A stretch of DNA of 10,366 nt from Baffinella frigidus (GCA_026770585.1 MU648338.1:2619-12984); one strand, 5' to 3'. Shown: positions 1-6,970, numbered from the stretch's first letter. Notes: a model not told the origin generated them from the sequence alone. Numbers and translations are program-made.

Positions 1-153
1 GTTTAGGGTTTGTGGATCAGGGTTGCGGGTTAGGGTATCCGTGGTTGGAGCTCCTGTGAGCCTAACGATGGGATACCATATGGGCCTTCAGCCGACTTGC
101 TTTATCCTGAGTGTGTGTGCGAGCCTGTACCTCTTTGGTCTAACTCAAACGCC

Positions 154-304
154 CGATGAGGATACCCTTTAGCCGGTTTCTGCCGCGATCCTTCTGCAAC
201 AGGGGGCCTGATGTGATCCGAAAGGAAGCACGGCCTTTCTGCAGGATACGGTCCGGTGTCCGCCTATGTTGGGAGCTCGAAGAACCTGAAGGACCTAAAG
301 GATT
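154..304 (+). repeat. Dispersed repeat Z, copy 1, inside the old telomeric tract
   Basis: This segment matches, in inverted orientation, positions 7088-7368. Shared landmarks are GAGGATACCCTTTAGCCGG, GATGTGATCCGAAAGGAAGCA and GTCCGCCTATGTTGGGAGCT. Copy 1 lacks the 138-bp hairpin found in copy 2, so it shows the approximate uninterrupted form. It has no coding capacity that I can support and no recognisable terminal inverted repeats; its nature is unknown. Confidence 0.8.
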
Positions 305-1189
305 AGAGTTCAGGGTTTGGAGTTTCGAGTTTTTGTTTTAGGATTTAGGGTTCAGGTTTTAGTGCTTAATTTTTGGGGGGTGCAAGGTTGGGGGGGGTGG
401 ATGTCAGGGTTTCAGGGTTCAGGTTTAGGGCTTAGGTTTTAGGGTGTAGGTTTCAAGTTTCAGTGTTGAGGGTTTGGTGTTTGGGGCTTAGGGGTTGGGT
501 TTAGGATTGAGTGTTTGTATTTTAGTGTGTACTTTTTAGTGTTGAGGATTTGGGTTTTGGGGGTTTGGGTTTTTTTTTTGTTTGAGGGTGAAGCTTTCAG
601 TGTTTAGGTTTTAAGGTTCAAGGTTTAGGGTTTAGGGTTTATTTTTGAGGATTTTTGTTTCAGTGTTTAGTGTTTGAGGTTATTGGGTAAAGCTTCGGCT
701 TCATTTTTTAAAGTTCAGGGTTCGGGATTTAGTGTTTAGGATTCAGGGTTTGGGGTTTAGAGTGTAAAGTGTAGGGTTTAGGGTTCAGGGTTTGGGGTTC
801 AGGGTTTAGGGTTTAGGGTTTAGGGTTTAGGGTTTAGGGTTTAGGGTTTAGGGTTGAGGGTTTAGGGTTTAAGGTGTGGGGTGTATGGTTAAGGATTTCG
901 GTTTTAGGGTTTCGGTTTTAGGGTGTAGGGTTTAGGCTCAGGCTCAAGGGTTTAGGGTTTATGTTTCAGGGTTCAGGCTCGAGGCTTGAGGTTTTAGGCT
1001 TCGATATTTATGCGTTGGGTTGCAGGGTGCTTTGTTTTGGGGTTGAGGGCTTTGCGTTCATGGTTTACAGGTTAGGGTGTAGGGATCAGGGGTTTGGGGG
1101 TAGGGTTCAGGGTTCAGGGTTTAGGGTTTAGGGTTCAGGGTTCAAGGTTTAGCGTTTAATTTTCAGGGTTCAGGGTTTAGGGCTTAGGG

Positions 1190-1273
1190 TTTATGGTTTA
1201 TGGTTTATGGTTTATGGTTTATGGTTTATGGTTTATGGTTTATGGTTTATGGTTTATGGTTTATGGTTTATGG
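1190..1273 (+). repeat. Homogeneous TTTATGG array, 12 units
   Basis: Twelve perfect consecutive TTTATGG heptamers, a one-base variant of TTTAGGG, lie inside otherwise heterogeneous telomeric sequence. Perfect homogeneity amid degenerate neighbours points to local amplification of a single mutated unit by slippage or unequal exchange. Confidence 0.95.
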
Positions 1274-1322
1274 TTGAGGTTTGAGGTTCAGGGTTTAGAG
1301 TTTTGGGTTTAGAGCCTTCATC

Positions 1323-1529
1323 CTGAATTCCGCCAAACACCTGGTAGCTACCCCGGGTCAACTGGTTGATGACTTCTCGTCGGCCTCAGTAACAGGAACG
1401 AAACAGCCACAGAACGGTACAAACTTCTTCGTGTGGCCTAGGGATCGCTGGACCACAGAATCAGAGGACGAGATCAACCTTGAATCAAGAGGCGCGATCA
1501 ACTCTGATTCAGAATCTGAGGCGAAGTGA
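1323..1529 (+). pseudogene. Possible 3' remnant of an unidentified protein gene
   Basis: One frame is open from the edge of the telomeric tract (about 1311) to TGA at 1527-1529, with no ATG. It reads 68 residues from the CTG at 1323 and ends in an acidic tail (T-T-E-S-E-D-E ... S-D-S-E-S-E-A-K-stop). The composition is more protein-like than the flanking frames. A short internal repeat (GATCAAC...GATTCA type) occurs near its end. I recognise no domain. The open stretch could be chance at this length; if real, it is a truncated gene joined to the distal end of an old telomere. Confidence 0.3.
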
Positions 1530-1811
1530 CCAAGCACGCCGGATCTGGAATTACGAGTGACGGGGAAGTGGGGGAGCGCCAGGGGGCGGGGGGGACAGCG
1601 AGAGCAGCGAGAGCAGCGAGACTTAGGATTCAGAAGCGGAGCGAGCGTTTTTCCTGGTGTGCTGCGAGCAGCGGAGAAGACACTCCCTACTCTCCTAACA
1701 TGGATTGGTTCGGTAAAGATGTCAAGGCAAGAGGCATTCCCAGTTGGCTAATTCTTGGATAATCATGACTAGGTGGACCTCCCAGGTTGTCCACTTCTAT
1801 GTTTCTCAAAC
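1530..1811. other. Unassigned region
   Basis: No gene is supported here. It holds a short G-rich stretch and three tandem copies of a GAGAGCAGC-like unit at about 1598-1622. A small hairpin (GTGGAC/GTCCAC stem) lies near 1772-1794. Two overlapping ORFs in different frames (1526-1762 and 1557-1751) look like low-complexity chance ORFs. Confidence 0.5.
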
Positions 1812-1890
1812 ATAAACAACGGCACAACACACATTAACAACGGCACCACAAACATTAACAACGGCACCACAAACATTAACAACGGCACCA
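1812..1890 (+). repeat. 21-nt minisatellite, about 3.8 copies
   Basis: Units start at 1812, 1833, 1854 and 1875 and share the core ACAACGGCAC. Units 2 and 3 are identical, unit 1 is diverged and the last is partial. It is non-coding in context. Confidence 0.9.
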
Positions 1891-1966
1891 GTGGCAAGGC
1901 GCTCGTTTTCCCTGTTGGTCTTCAATATTGAGAACCACACGGCGAGCGTTTTCAGATCACACGTGC

Positions 1967-1989
1967 CTTATGAGTGCGGTACCCCTGTA
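1967..1989 (+). mobile_element. Solo right end of family 1 element
   Basis: The sequence CTTATGAGTGCGGTACCCCT followed by G-TA matches the right terminus of the family 1 elements near 5912, 6076 and 8072, with two mismatches, and includes the flanking TA. No matching left end is visible within the expected 100-125 bp upstream, so this is a deleted relic. It interrupts any reading of the overlapping short ORFs at 1891-2290 as genes. Confidence 0.6.
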
Positions 1990-2304
1990 CGCTGGACCAT
2001 ATGTGATGGACATGTGCGACGACACCATGCAGGGCCGCTGCTTGTTGGGCTTCAAATACATTCACACTGCTCCTAGAGCTGTGCACCCAGGTACCACTCT
2101 CCATGTCGATCGTGGTCACCAGGAAATACGTTCTCAGTCCTTTATTGACGAGACGAGAGGCAAGGAGGGGATGCCCGGCTTGATCCTGAAACCCCGGGAC
2201 GTAGCTTACACCAGATCCGCTCTTCTGCCACCTTCGCACCGACCCCCCCCCCACTTCCCACACACACAACACTCGCAAAATGCACAATAGTTACATACTC
2301 CTGG
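1990..2304. other. Unassigned region
   Basis: ORFs of 111-120 codons overlap here on both strands. They show no domain, and one runs into C-rich and CA-rich low-complexity sequence at about 2240-2280. I could not choose a real gene among them. Confidence 0.4.
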
Positions 2305-2362
2305 GACACCACTTAGGTGCCCCCAAGAGGGGGGGACACCACTTAGGTGCCCCCAAGAGGGG
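2305..2362. repeat. 30-nt direct repeat, two tandem copies
   Basis: Copies at 2305-2334 and 2335-2362 share GACACCACTTAGGTGCCCCC followed by AAGAGGGG. The second copy is two bases short of the period. It lies directly downstream of the minus-strand gene's stop codon. Confidence 0.95.
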
Positions 2363-2367
2363 TTCGA

Positions 2368-2949
2368 TCAGCCATCCTGCCAGAGGGCATGCAAGGTGAC
2401 GAGCGACGCGACACACATAGCAGCCATCACCGTAGTCCGCATCGCCAGGAGCGCCTCAGCCGTCTCCGGGCTTGTGACCAAGAACGGCTGGTCCGGCAGC
2501 GCCCCCATTCCATTCACGTTTCGCCACAGGTAGAAGGCCCCCATCTGGCGCTCCGGTTGCTCTGAGACCAGTTCGACGCGAGGCTGGATGCCTGCCAGTG
2601 CCCCCAGCAGCCCGTGCTCCGGGATCGCCGTGTGGAGCTTCCCCGAGCTGGCAGATGATATCGCCATGGCGAACGCCAGCGCTAAAACCGCGCGAACCAT
2701 GACCTTGAAAATCTTGTCCAGCGGCGTCACCAGCTCCGAACGCCGCGCCAGACCCTTTCCCTGGAAGCTCACAGTCGCGGCACGGACCACCGTTTTTTCC
2801 GGGGCAACGCCGCGAGCAGCCAACCCCAGCACCCCCCGCTGCATCGTCGGTCTGCCTCGCACTGCCCCCCCGTGCGGCATGCAAAGCGAGAGTAACGCGC
2901 CCCCCGCGGAATGCGGCAGCGCCGTGGACCCTGCAAACGCAAGCACCAT
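2368..2949 (-). CDS. Hypothetical protein, 193 aa, two hydrophobic segments
   Basis: An intronless ORF starts at ATG 2949-2947 with an in-frame TGA three codons upstream, and stops at TGA 2370-2368. Codons are strongly GC-ending (GCG, CTG, GTG, GAG, AAG), like the peroxiredoxin gene, which favours this frame over overlapping ORFs on both strands. Residues about 84-103 form a signal-peptide-like or membrane segment (M-V-R-A-V-L-A-L-A-F-A-M-A-I). A second hydrophobic stretch covers about 166-186. Translation from M84 would give a 110-aa secreted or membrane protein, so the start is uncertain. I recognise no family. It is divergent from the PRXQ gene, 267 bp away, so the two may share a promoter. 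A broken copy of its first ~47 codons lies at 5564-5918, where the first five substitutions all fall at third codon positions. Confidence 0.55.
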   Translation of the reverse strand: MVLAFAGSTALPHSAGGALLSLCMPHGGAVRGRPTMQRGVLGLAARGVAPEKTVVRAATVSFQGKGLARRSELVTPLDKIFKVMVRAVLALAFAMAISSASSGKLHTAIPEHGLLGALAGIQPRVELVSEQPERQMGAFYLWRNVNGMGALPDQPFLVTSPETAEALLAMRTTVMAAMCVASLVTLHALWQDG

Positions 2950-3216
2950 GATGTGGGATCACGCGCACACGGTTGGTCGCGGGACACGTTTCTCGACTCC
3001 CGACCGTGCGGCGCCCTGGCTGTTTCCGCACCGAGGAGATCTAAACAATCGGCGCGAGGCCAGGGCCTTGGACGTGGTCAAACTCGCTCTTAAGTTGCCG
3101 TCACACGTGAAAAGTCACCGATTCTGCTCGTGCGACACGTGACCTAAACGGCGAACGGGCCCCTTCAAAACTCCGATCCTGGAAATCTCGCGGCCTCCAT
3201 TCGATCCCACGAAATC
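2950..3216. promoter_or_regulatory. Shared divergent intergenic region with CACGTG boxes
   Basis: These 267 bases separate two divergent start codons, so both promoters and both 5' UTRs must lie here if both genes are real. Perfect CACGTG palindromes sit at 3104-3109 and 3136-3141. CACGTG is the core bound by bHLH and bZIP (G-box) factors in plants and algae. No clear TATA box is visible. The region is duplicated at about 6177-6420, where the first box has decayed and the second is intact. Confidence 0.55.
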
Positions 3217-4784
3217 ATGTTGACACGAGTCGTGCTTTCCGTCCTCGCCACTGCGGGCGCCGCCGGCGCCTTCCAGGCGCCCGGCTGCGTCCCGGCCGCG
3301 CGCCCGCGCTCAGCGATGAGCGTGAACATGCAGCTGCAGCCAGCGCCCTCCACCATGTCCTTCTCCAGGTAGACACACCCGCATCCCTTCGGCGCATCCC
3401 CTCGCGTTAGATGGTGGTCGTGCATATTCCGGGCCTTGGCTCCCTGGTCGCCCCGGTTCCTCTTTCTGAACAAGATCATCACCACCACTCTCCGCCCGAA
3501 CTCCCTGTCTGCCAACATCTAGGTACCCATCTCGCACGAGCATGTCCTTCTGACCAGCAGAGCTACATTTCGGGGGTTGCTTGGACGTGCCCGAGCGTTC
3601 TGCATGCTTAGAGTTCGCCGCTTTTCGTGCCGGGGGACAGCCTTCCCTGCCACCGGACTGATGCGTCTCACCTCTTCATGCTACTCCGTTGTCCGTGATG
3701 TGGACCTGCTAGCAGACTCTGTGATGGTGATGTTGACCTGCATGCTTCCACCCTCAGGCGTGAATTCTTCAAGGTGGGCGGCACAGCGTGCCTCACCGTC
3801 GGCGCGCTCGGCTTCGAGGTTCCGGCGAGCTTCGCCGAAGGGCTCCCGAAGGCCGGAGCCGTGGCGCCCAGCTTTGACCTCCCCTCCAACCGGGGCAAGA
3901 ACTTCTCCAACAAGGATCTTCTGGGCAAGTGGGCGGTGATTCCCCTGCTCCTCACCCACACTCCCCTGAAGTTTTTTGAGCGCCCTGGGTCTGACTTTGC
4001 GATGGAACCTTCTCTGTTAGCGGGCCTGCACCTAATCAGATAGATGGCTGAGGGAGCAGATTGAGTGTTGTATCCTTGATCTGAATTCCGAGGTCCAACC
4101 AGGTGCTGTACTTCTACCCTGGAGACTTCACCTCGGGGTGCACGATCGAGGCGAAGAACTTCCAGGCGAACGCTGACGCGCTCCGCGCGGCGGGGGCGGA
4201 GATCTATGGGGTGAGCGTCGACTCGCTCGACAAGCACCTCGACTTCGGGAAGAAGTACGACCTTTCGTTCGCCCTCCTCTCCGACACTGGCGGCAAGGTG
4301 TGCCTCTCAACCTCCCTTGCCTTTCCGTTTGTGTTCAAACATGGGGGTTGGCTGCGTCTGGGGATACGTTGGGGTCCCGTGGCTTGAGTTTTCTTGACCA
4401 CGGCGTGCCTTGTTGGCGTAAGTACTGTCAACCAAGGCGTGTCTTGCGCACGCAGCGCTGCTTGCTTCTGTCAGTACCCAGCATTGAGCACTCAGTGCTC
4501 AGTGCTCAGTGCTCAGTGCTTCATCTTACACACTGCTTGCACCCCCCTCTGCTGTACTGGCCCGACTCCCATGAGCTATCAGTTGCTGATGGCTGTGTCC
4601 TCTGCAGGTCTCGGAGGCGTACGGCTCAGCGCTCAAGATCCCTTTCATGGGCACGTTCAGCAACCGCCAGACGTACCTCATCGACCCGGAGGGCAACCTG
4701 CGGTGGGTGTTCACGGATGTGGAGAAGCGCGTGAAGAAGCATGCCGAGGAAGTCCTTGCCAAGCTTGAGGAGCTCAAGGCGTAA
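3217..4784 (+). CDS. PRXQ: Peroxiredoxin Q (BCP type), predicted thylakoid lumen, four exons
   Basis: Thiol peroxidase reducing H2O2 and alkyl hydroperoxides. Exons: 3217-3368, 3758-3935, 4103-4297, 4608-4784; all introns are GT-AG (phases 2, 0, 0). Predicted protein is 233 aa. Residues 1-18 are an ER signal peptide cleaved before F19-Q-A-P; 19-49 look like a plastid transit peptide. S50-R51-R52-E-F-F-K plus a hydrophobic stretch ending V-P-A-S-F-A (72-77) is a twin-arginine lumenal signal, giving a mature protein of about 156 aa, normal for the family. The active site is P116-x-x-x-T120-x-x-C123 (F-Y-P-G-D-F-T-S-G-C-T-I-E), with supporting R195 in N-R-Q-T-Y-L-I-D. The PrxQ resolving cysteine five residues after C123 is replaced by K128, and the mature part has no other cysteine, so it is a 1-Cys enzyme. 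Splice sites were placed by eye from family conservation; a partial second copy at 6594 independently supports the start codon and first donor. Confidence 0.92.
4491..4518 (+). repeat. CTCAGTG microsatellite in PRXQ intron 3
   Basis: Four perfect tandem CTCAGTG units lie within intron 3. The copied intron fragment at 7479-7611 carries an interrupted version of the same array (CTCAGTG, CTCAGTA, CTCAGTT, CTCAGTG). Confidence 0.9.
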
Positions 4785-4969
4785 TTTGCACCACTCTCTG
4801 TGCGACGGGGTCAACCTGCGCGATCGAGGCGGCATGTAGTGTGAGGGCTGAGAGAATGAGAGAGGGGATGTAAATGTGTTTATTGAACGATTTGATTTAT
4901 TCGGTTGCCTCGGCACGCGCGATGCCGCTTGCTCGTCACAGTTCAACATTGAAGGCCGGTTGGGAGTGG
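4785..4969 (+). other. PRXQ 3' UTR and downstream flank
   Basis: A TGTAAA motif at 4869-4874 followed by T-rich sequence (TGTTTATTGAACGATTTGAT) could serve polyadenylation. TGTAA is the signal in green algae, but whether it is used here is unknown. No further gene is seen before the transposon at 4970. Confidence 0.35.
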
Positions 4970-5171
4970 TGTGGGTATCTAGGCTCCAAGGGCATGTAAG
5001 GACGCAAGGTTATGAGGACGCCACTTAGGCCTTCGAAGTAGATTCACTTAGGCCTCCTAAGTAGAGAGAGTTGACTGGTAAGTGAGGGCCTTCTAAAGCC
5101 CGCGTGACCTCTCGAGTAAATCTAACGAAAGACTGAGGCATCCTCGTGATACGTGGGGCCAGATACCCACA
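4970..5171 (+). mobile_element. Family 2 foldback element, copy 2a
   Basis: It starts with TGTGGGTATCTAGGCTC and ends with GGCCAGATACCCACA, an inverted repeat of that start. It is flanked by a perfect 5-bp direct repeat AGTGG (4965-4969 and 5172-5176), a target-site duplication. The first ~110 bp match copies 2b and 2c; the remainder is unique to this 202-bp copy. There is no transposase ORF, so it is a non-autonomous miniature element. Confidence 0.85.
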
Positions 5172-5260
5172 AGTGGGGTGCGACAGCAGCGGCAAACGAT
5201 GCAGACGCCAGTGTCTGCCTCCCTTCTGTTTCGTTGGAAGGGCAGACAACGTACAGCGGA

Positions 5261-5383
5261 CACGGGTACCTCGCTCGTAAGAAAGCGTCTTACCCCATCT
5301 AAGAGCCCACCGCAGGCCTGTGCCTGAGACCCTAAGGTGGTCCAAGGGGGGGAGGGTGCTTTCTTGAGAGTGAGGCACCCCTG
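5261..5383 (+). mobile_element. Family 1 foldback element, copy 1A
   Basis: Left end CACGGGTACCTCGCTCGTAA and right end GAGTGAGGCACCCCTG are degenerate versions of the family ends. The palindromic core (TAGGACCCTA...-like) is recognisable but diverged. The flanking TA is degraded (GA on the left, TG on the right). It is an older copy lying against copy 1B with only TG between them. Confidence 0.75.
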
Positions 5384-5385
5384 TG

Positions 5386-5508
5386 CAGGGGAACGTCGCT
5401 CATAAAAAAACAACCCCCCCCAGGACCCAACAGCAGGCCCATGCCTAAGGCCCTATGGTGGCCCCTAGTTGGGGGGGGGGGCGCGTTTTTCTGAACGAGG
5501 TACCTCTG
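5386..5508 (+). mobile_element. Family 1 foldback element, copy 1B
   Basis: The left end CAGGGGAACGTCGCTCATAA and the right end GAACGAGGTACCTCTG are flanked on the right by TA (5509-5510) and on the left by TG. It contains long C and G runs and the family core. It sits directly against copy 1A, so one of the pair was probably inserted at the TA target of the other. It has no coding capacity. Confidence 0.8.
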
Positions 5509-5625
5509 TAACGGAGTATCAATCCCTACCGCACAACCACGCTCCGCTTTGATCGGGTCCAAACCGCGAGCAGCCAGCCACAGCCCCGCTGCATCGTCAG
5601 TCTGCCTCGCGCTGCCCCCCCGTGC

Positions 5626-5731
5626 TGTGGGTATCTAGGCTCTAATGGCATCTAAGGACGCAAGGTTATGAGGACGTCGGCGTAGATTCACTTGAGCCTC
5701 CTTAGATGCTCTTAGAGCCTAGATACCCACA
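5626..5731 (+). mobile_element. Family 2 foldback element, copy 2b
   Basis: It has perfect terminal inverted repeats TGTGGGTATCTAGGCTC / GAGCCTAGATACCCACA and a perfect 5-bp target duplication CGTGC (5621-5625 and 5732-5736). The unoccupied site is visible in the source copy at about 2869-2873 (CCCCGTGCGGCA). At 106 bp with no ORF, it is the best-preserved member and serves as the reference for the family. Confidence 0.93.
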
Positions 5732-5806
5732 CGTGCGGCACGCAAATCGAGAGTGACGCCCCCCCCGCGGAATGCGGCAGCGCTGTAGACCCTGCAAACG
5801 CGAGTA

Positions 5807-5912
5807 CTGGGGTACCTCGCTCATAAGAAAACGCCCCCCCCCTAGGGCAATACAGTAGGGCCCTATGGGGGTCCCTAGGGGGAAGCGTTTTCTTATGAGC
5901 GAGGTACCCCTG
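5807..5912 (+). mobile_element. Family 1 foldback element, copy 1C
   Basis: The left end CTGGGGTACCTCGCTCATAA and right end TTATGAGCGAGGTACCCCTG are nearly perfect inverted repeats over 27 bp. They are flanked by TA on both sides (5805-5806, 5913-5914). The related unoccupied site at 2942-2946 reads AGCACC, so the target here was AGTACC. The central core is shorter than in the other copies. Confidence 0.93.
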
Positions 5913-6123
5913 TACCATGATGTGGGATCTGTGGGTATCGAGGCCCCAAGTGAATCTACAGGGGTACCTCACTCACAAGAAACCGCCCCCCCCTAGGACC
6001 CTACAGTAGGCCTATGCCTAGGGCCCTACGGAAGTCCTAGGGGGGGGGGCGCTTTCTTATGAGCGAGGTACCCCTGTACCATGATGTGGGATCTGTGGGT
6101 ATCGAGGCCCCAAGTGAATCTAC
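5912..6123 (+). repeat. 48-bp exact direct repeat flanking element 1D
   Basis: Positions 5912-5959 and 6076-6123 are identical over 48 bases. The first unit runs from the end of element 1C to the start of element 1D, and the second starts at the end of 1D. The repeat contains the duplicated gene's CAT start codon complement and the left end of family 2 copy 2c. Confidence 0.95.
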
Positions 6124-6176
6124 GCCGACGTCCTCATAACCTTATGCGTCCTGAGATGCCCTTAGAGCCTAGATAC
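5930..6176 (-). mobile_element. Family 2 foldback element, copy 2c, interrupted
   Basis: It reads as the reverse complement of copy 2b: it begins TGTGGGTATCGAGG and ends GAGCCTAGATAC, about five bases short of the expected right terminus. The source copy (2950-2968, GGGATCACGCGCACACGG) shows the site without it. Element 1D plus one 48-bp repeat unit interrupts it after GAATCTAC. No clean target duplication remains on the right. Confidence 0.85.
5959..6076 (+). mobile_element. Family 1 foldback element, copy 1D, nested in 2c
   Basis: The ends CAGGGGTACCTCACTCACAA and TTATGAGCGAGGTACCCCTG lie between TA dinucleotides (5957-5958, 6077-6078). The full palindromic core is present (CCTAGGACCCTACAGTAGGC ... 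GGGCCCTACGG...AGTCCTAGG). At 118 bp it is near the family's full length. The right flank resembles that of copy 1C rather than the site it occupies. Confidence 0.92.
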
Positions 6177-6420
6177 GCGCACATGGTTGGTCGCGGGCGA
6201 CGTTTCTCGACTCCCGACCGTGCGACGCCCTTGCTGTTCCCGCGCCGAGGAGATGTAAAGAATCGTCGCGAGGCCAGGGCCTTGGACGTGGTCAAACTCG
6301 CTGTTAAGTTGCCGTCTCGAGACGCACACGCGAAAAGTCATCGATTCTGCTCGTGCGACACGTGACCAACGGCGAACGGGCCGCCCTTCAAAACTCCGAT
6401 CCTGGAAATCTCGCGGCCTC
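6177..6420. promoter_or_regulatory. Duplicated copy of the divergent promoter region
   Basis: This matches 2956-3199 with scattered substitutions. The CACGTG box at 6359-6364 is conserved (equivalent to 3136-3141), while the box equivalent to 3104-3109 is altered to CACACGCG. Element 3 begins at 6421 and replaces about 17 bases of the ancestral leader. Confidence 0.75.
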
Positions 6421-6590
6421 CACGCAAGAGTGTAGGGCAGAGTGACCCACAGGAGAAATAGTAGAATTCTACTATTTCTTAAGTTCATAAGTGGACATTC
6501 TTCCCACAAAAAAATCGAATTTTCGGAAAGTTATTACAAATTCCGTGTGAACTGGCTTGTTTTCCCAGGTCAGCCCTACACTCTTGCGTG
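6421..6590 (+). mobile_element. AT-rich element 3 with 18-bp terminal inverted repeats
   Basis: The ends CACGCAAGAGTGTAGGGC and GCCCTACACTCTTGCGTG are perfect inverted repeats, 170 bp apart end to end, around AT-rich DNA unlike the GC-rich surroundings. The interior contains a 26-bp perfect palindrome at 6454-6479. It is absent from the source copy at 3199-3214. No clear target duplication is visible. It ends three bases before the duplicated PRXQ start codon. Confidence 0.8.
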
Positions 6591-6867
6591 GTCATGTTGA
6601 CACGAGTCGTGCTTTCCGTTCTCGCCACTGCGGGCCCCGCCGGCGCCTTCCAGGCGCCTGGCTGCGTCCCGGCCGCGAGCCCGCGCTCCGCGATGAGCCT
6701 GAGCCCACCTACCTCAATGCTGCCCTCTCTGCTTCCGTCGCCTCCTGAGGCTGCCTGTACGCCGCCGCCTCCTGATTCTGCCATGCAGCAGCAGCCCGCG
6801 CCATCCACCGTGTCCTTCTTCAGGTAGACGCACCCGCATCCCTTCGGCGCATCCCCTCGTGTTAGAT

Positions 6868-6970
6868 GGTGCTAGGTCCTTGAGGTCCTTTGGGTTTTAA
6901 TTTCTCCCAACATATGCCAACGACACGCCCTTCCGTAGAAAGGACTGCAGAGAAAGCATTTTTGGGGATG
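6868..6970 (+). repeat. Insertion in duplicated intron 1, possible relic of repeat Z
   Basis: About 100 nt absent from the intact intron (at about 3417) interrupt the duplicated one. It shares GTCCTTGAGGT and CTCCCAACATA, in the same order, with repeat Z copy 2 (7088 onward), but the rest is diverged. The relationship is tentative. Confidence 0.4.

Larger units (their letters stand above)
1..1313 (+). repeat. Degenerate interstitial telomere-like tract (T1)
   Basis: Mostly 6-8 nt words related to TTTAGGG (TTCAGGG, TTGAGGG, TTTGGGG, TTTATGG), G-rich strand on plus. A clean run of consecutive TTTAGGG units lies at about 805-855. The tract is interrupted by a non-telomeric island at about 40-304. 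The orientation matches the terminal array at the right edge, so this looks like a former chromosome end, now internal and decayed. The short ORF at 156-341 runs from the island into the tract and is not a gene. Confidence 0.85.
5564..5918 (-). pseudogene. Broken 5' fragment of the hypothetical minus-strand gene
   Basis: This is a second copy of the first ~47 codons of the 2368-2949 gene (A-F-A-G-S-T-A-L-P-H-S-A-G-G conserved). A family 2 element (5626-5731) splits the reading frame and a family 1 element (5807-5912) separates the start codon (5918-5916) from codon 2 onward. An indel near 5580-5600 shifts the frame, and nothing downstream of codon ~47 is present. It cannot encode the protein. 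Confidence 0.8.

Noticed and set aside
2355-2375. GGTTCGATCA resembling a tRNA T-loop
   Set aside because: There is no acceptor, D or anticodon stem at the right distances on either side.
2456-3142. Long ORFs overlapping the minus-strand hypothetical gene (2456-3031 minus, 2588-3142 plus)
   Set aside because: These look like shadows of GC-rich sequence: atypical composition, and they cross the divergent promoter into its start region.
4491-4518. Short direct repeats considered as a possible CRISPR array
   Set aside because: The 7-nt units have no spacers and lie inside a spliceosomal intron of a eukaryotic gene; the telomeric arrays fail for the same reason.
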